Shown in pieces: positions 6,051 to 8,229 of a stretch of 8,229 bases of DNA. Below the pieces are notes generated by a model that had not been told where the DNA came from, ran no database searches, and saw only the letters and a list, made by a program, of their open reading frames with translations. Within the stretch, counting starts at the first letter, position 1, and the number at the start of each line of letters is the position of its first letter. The DNA is from an uncultured Clostridia bacterium (GTDB lineage: Bacteria > Bacillota_A > Clostridia > Christensenellales > Aristaeellaceae): positions 1-8,229 of the forward strand of contig CAMBWJ010000066.1 of NCBI GenBank assembly GCA_945871545.1. Direction: 5' to 3'. Both the position numbers and the translations under genes were made by a program.

Positions 6051-6079
6051 GCCGGATTTGCAAAAGCGAGTCCGGCTTT
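6051..6079 (+). terminator. Intrinsic terminator after the secreted-protein gene
   Basis: An 11-bp stem, GCCGGATTTGC (6051-6061) with GCGAGTCCGGC (6066-6076), has two G-U pairs and an AAAA tetraloop. It is followed by TTT and then CTGCATCTT. Outer bases GCAGA (6039-6043) and TCTGC (6079-6083) can extend the helix after an internal loop. It is the clearest terminator of the window, though its T-run is also short. Confidence 0.75.
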
Positions 6080-6099
6080 CTGCATCTTAATCCCGCCGA

Positions 6100-6131
6100 G
6101 CTTGACAGGTCAAGCGGGGTCTTGCTACAAT
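6100..6131 (+). promoter_or_regulatory. Sigma-A promoter of pth-mfd with palindrome over the -35
   Basis: A consensus -35 TTGACA (6102-6107), an 18-nt spacer and the -10 TACAAT (6126-6131) preceded by TGC (6123-6125) give a strong extended -10 promoter. The predicted start is near 6138. The -35 is embedded in a perfect inverted repeat GCTTGAC-AG-GTCAAGC (6100-6115) that could be an operator. Confidence 0.8.
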
Positions 6132-6171
6132 AAAACGATACTGAAGGATTGGGCTTGGAGGAAAAAAGGGC

Positions 6172-6744
6172 ATGTATGTGATCGTTGGCCTGGGCAATCC
6201 GGGCAGAAAATATGAGCACACGCGGCACAATGTGGGCTTCGATGTGCTGGAGATCCTGTCGCAGAAATATGATATTCCCATGCTGAAACTGCGCTGCAAG
6301 GCGGTGGTGGGCGAGGGTCTGATTCGCGGCCACCGCGTGGCGCTGTGCCAGCCGCAGACCTTCATGAACCTGTCGGGCGAGTCGGTGGTGCAGCTGGTGA
6401 ACTGGTACAAGCCGGAGGAGGACCAGCTGATCGTGGTCTACGACGACGTGGACCTGCCGGAGGGCAAGCTGCGCTTCCGGCCCTCGGGCAGTGCGGGCAC
6501 CCACAACGGCATGCGCAACATCATCTATCTGCTGGGGCGCGACAACTTCCCGCGGGTGCGGGTGGGCATCGGCCGTCCGGCGGAGGGCTGGGACATGAAG
6601 GATTGGGTGTTGGCGAGCTATCAGACCAAGGAGCTTCGCCAGACCATGTTCGATGCGTACAACAACGCGGCGGACGTGATTGCGGAATTGATCGACAAGG
6701 GCGTGGAGCCTGCCCGCCAGCTGGTGGGCAAGCTGAACGGATAA
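6172..6744 (+). CDS. pth: Peptidyl-tRNA hydrolase
   Basis: Cleaves the ester bond of peptidyl-tRNAs that drop off the ribosome, recycling tRNA in the cytoplasm. The 190-residue length matches the bacterial Pth family. The catalytic set is complete: Asn9 in GLGNPG, His19 in HTRHNVGF, Asn66 in QPQTFMNLSG, Asp91 in YDDVDLP and Asn112 in GTHNG (equivalent to E. coli Asn10, His20, Asn68, Asp93 and Asn114). GTHNG has Thr where GGHNG is most common. The ATG has GGAGGAA (6157-6163) about 8-9 nt upstream. It is followed after 19 nt by mfd, a neighbour pair known from Firmicutes (spoVC and mfd in Bacillus subtilis, where the small gene fin lies between them; none is present here). Confidence 0.97.
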   Translation: MYVIVGLGNPGRKYEHTRHNVGFDVLEILSQKYDIPMLKLRCKAVVGEGLIRGHRVALCQPQTFMNLSGESVVQLVNWYKPEEDQLIVVYDDVDLPEGKLRFRPSGSAGTHNGMRNIIYLLGRDNFPRVRVGIGRPAEGWDMKDWVLASYQTKELRQTMFDAYNNAADVIAELIDKGVEPARQLVGKLNG

Positions 6745-6763
6745 GCTTTCACCTGGAGGAAGT

Positions 6764-8229
6764 ATGAAGGAGACGTTGAACTGCCTGTTTGAACCCCTGG
6801 AGCGACTGGAGTCCTTTCAGACGCTGAACGAGGCGATTGGGGCGGGAAAGATCTGCTCGGTGTACGGGCCGGACGACGCGCAGCGCGCGCATTTGCTGGC
6901 GGCGATTGCCCGAAAGACCGGCCGCAGGCTGATCGTGCTTGCGCCCAACGACATGCTCGCCATGCACATGACCGAGGATCTGAACGTGCTGCTGGAGGGC
7001 GGCGCGCGGCTGCTGCCCGGTCGGGACATATCCTTCGTCAAATCCTCCGCGGCCAGCCGGGATCTGGCCATGCGGCGCATCGACGTCATCGGCGCGTGCG
7101 TCACCGGCGCAGTGCAGGCGCTGGTGGCGCCGGTGGACGCTGCGCTGCACCGCATGCTGCCCCCGCAGCGCTTCCGGGATCACGTCGTGGCGCTGGACGA
7201 GTCCGCGCGCATGGAGCCGGGCGACCTGATGCAGCTGCTGACCGAGGCGGGCTACGAGCGCGTGCAGCTGGTGGAGGCCCGGGGCCAGTGCGCGCTGCGC
7301 GGCGGCATCCTGGACGTGTACCCCATCGGCGAGCCCAACGCGCTGCGCATCGAGTTCTTCGACGACGAGATCGATTCCATCCGCAGCTTCGATGTGATGA
7401 CCCAGCGCTCCATCTCCCGCAGGGAGTCCGCGCGCATCTATCCGGCCAAGGAGTTTCTGCTCACGCAGGACGAGGCCCGGCGTGCGGCGCAGTTTTTGCG
7501 CTTCGAGCTGAAGAAGCGCAGCGAGAATCCGGCGCAGGTCAGCCGACAGAGGAAGCTGGAGACGGAGTTCGGCCTCACGCCCTTCGAGGAGTTCCTGAAG
7601 GCCTCTGCGGAGGATGAGAAGGAGGGCGGCGCGGACGCGGAGCGCGCGACCATCGCATCCAGCCGCGACCGGAGCTTTCTGCAGGTCATCGACGCGCTGG
7701 AGACGGGCCGCAGCTTCGACGGTGCGGAATCCATCCTGCCGGTGCTGCTCAATGCGGGCAGTACGATTCTTGAATACTTCGACGATCCGCTGATCGTGTT
7801 CGACCAGCCAGAGCGCCTGCGCGAGCGCAGCGAGAACCGCTTTCTGGAGTTCAAGGAGCTGCTGACGGCGGCGCTGGAGCGCGGCGACGCGCTGCCGGTG
7901 CAGTCAGAGCTGCTGCTGAGCTACGACCAGCTGCTTGCCCGGGCGGACGGGCGCGGCGTATTGATTACCAATCCCTTCCTGCGCACCGAGCGGGACTTCA
8001 AGCCCCAGGCGCTGATTCAGATCGAGAGCCGCAACGCCACCGGCTATCAGGCGAACATCCGGGAGCTGGCGCTGGATCTGGAGAAGTGGCGCGCGGAGGG
8101 ATGGCAGGTGGCGCTGCTGGCGGGCGGCAAGGCCCGCGGCGAGCGGCTGGCGCAGGCGCTTGAAAAGCAGGAGTGTGCGGCACAGTACATCGAGGAGCCG
8201 CCCGCGGCGCTGGAAGAGGGCCGGGCGAC
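6764..8229 (+). CDS. mfd: Transcription-repair coupling factor, N-terminal part (cut by window edge)
   Basis: Mfd removes RNA polymerase stalled at DNA lesions and recruits UvrA. About 488 codons are present of a usual 1100-1180. They cover the UvrB-like N-terminal module, where the nucleotide-binding loop is degenerate (VYGPDDAQRAH in place of a Walker A motif), as is normal for Mfd. The UvrA-interaction region follows, with RGGILDVYP (179-187) and LRIEFFDDEIDSIR (194-207), and then the start of the next domain. The RNA-polymerase-interacting domain and the helicase motor lie beyond the window. A charged stretch at about 281-302 (EDEKEGGADAERA) may be a lineage-specific insert. The ribosome site GGAGG (6755-6759) is only 4 nt from the ATG, which is tight, but no better start exists. 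It is probably cotranscribed with pth. Confidence 0.96.
   Translation, partial: MKETLNCLFEPLERLESFQTLNEAIGAGKICSVYGPDDAQRAHLLAAIARKTGRRLIVLAPNDMLAMHMTEDLNVLLEGGARLLPGRDISFVKSSAASRDLAMRRIDVIGACVTGAVQALVAPVDAALHRMLPPQRFRDHVVALDESARMEPGDLMQLLTEAGYERVQLVEARGQCALRGGILDVYPIGEPNALRIEFFDDEIDSIRSFDVMTQRSISRRESARIYPAKEFLLTQDEARRAAQFLRFELKKRSENPAQVSRQRKLETEFGLTPFEEFLKASAEDEKEGGADAERATIASSRDRSFLQVIDALETGRSFDGAESILPVLLNAGSTILEYFDDPLIVFDQPERLRERSENRFLEFKELLTAALERGDALPVQSELLLSYDQLLARADGRGVLITNPFLRTERDFKPQALIQIESRNATGYQANIRELALDLEKWRAEGWQVALLAGGKARGERLAQALEKQECAAQYIEEPPAALEEGRA

Noticed and set aside
6728..6748. Inverted AAGCT...AAGCTT near the end of pth as a terminator
   Set aside because: The arms are 5-6 bp, overlap the coding end and have no T-run; pth and mfd appear cotranscribed.

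Overview
This window reads as a chromosomal segment of a GC-rich, anaerobic, Gram-positive-type bacterium, most likely class Clostridia. Grounds for this are strong AGGAGG-type ribosome binding sites with ATG, GTG and probably TTG starts, the pth-mfd gene pair typical of Firmicutes, a clostridial-style phosphatidylserine synthase (long ARTKKDRSERE loop) and Firmicute-type phosphatidylserine decarboxylase (GGST cleavage site), and secreted proteins rich in cysteine. The assignment comes from sequence character, not from a search.

Layout. (1) Positions 1-465, minus strand: the N-terminal half of ornithine carbamoyltransferase (argF type), cut by the window edge. (2) Positions 466-733: an AT-rich divergent control region with one promoter for argF and one for the next gene. 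(3) Positions 734-1480: a polar amino-acid ABC transporter substrate-binding protein with no permease or ATPase beside it, ended by a hairpin at 1496-1527. (4) Positions 1692-5058: a tightly packed four-gene membrane-lipid operon (PAP2/Aur1-like membrane enzyme, flippase-like membrane protein of the lysylphosphatidylglycerol-synthase TM family, CDP-diacylglycerol-serine phosphatidyltransferase, phosphatidylserine decarboxylase). Its junctions are -4, 0 and +2 nt, and it ends in a hairpin at 5071-5111. (5) Positions 5191-6018: a lower-GC gene for a secreted protein of unknown function, isolated between two terminators. (6) Positions 6172-8229: pth (peptidyl-tRNA hydrolase) followed by the first ~488 codons of mfd (transcription-repair coupling factor), which runs off the end.

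How the genes work together. In the lipid operon PssA makes phosphatidylserine from CDP-diacylglycerol and serine, and Psd decarboxylates it to phosphatidylethanolamine. The two other membrane proteins are good candidates for lipid translocation and for head-group or phosphate processing, but their substrates cannot be read from the sequence. pth and mfd are housekeeping genes of translation and of transcription-coupled repair. argF and the binding protein are divergently transcribed, which hints at (but does not show) a shared link to arginine or other amino-acid supply.

The items most worth a second look are the lipid operon with its dedicated flippase-like protein and variant PAP2 motifs, the orphan low-GC secreted gene, and palindromes lying exactly over the promoter elements of the lipid operon and of pth. 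I saw no CRISPR array, tRNA, rRNA, insertion sequence or phage gene.
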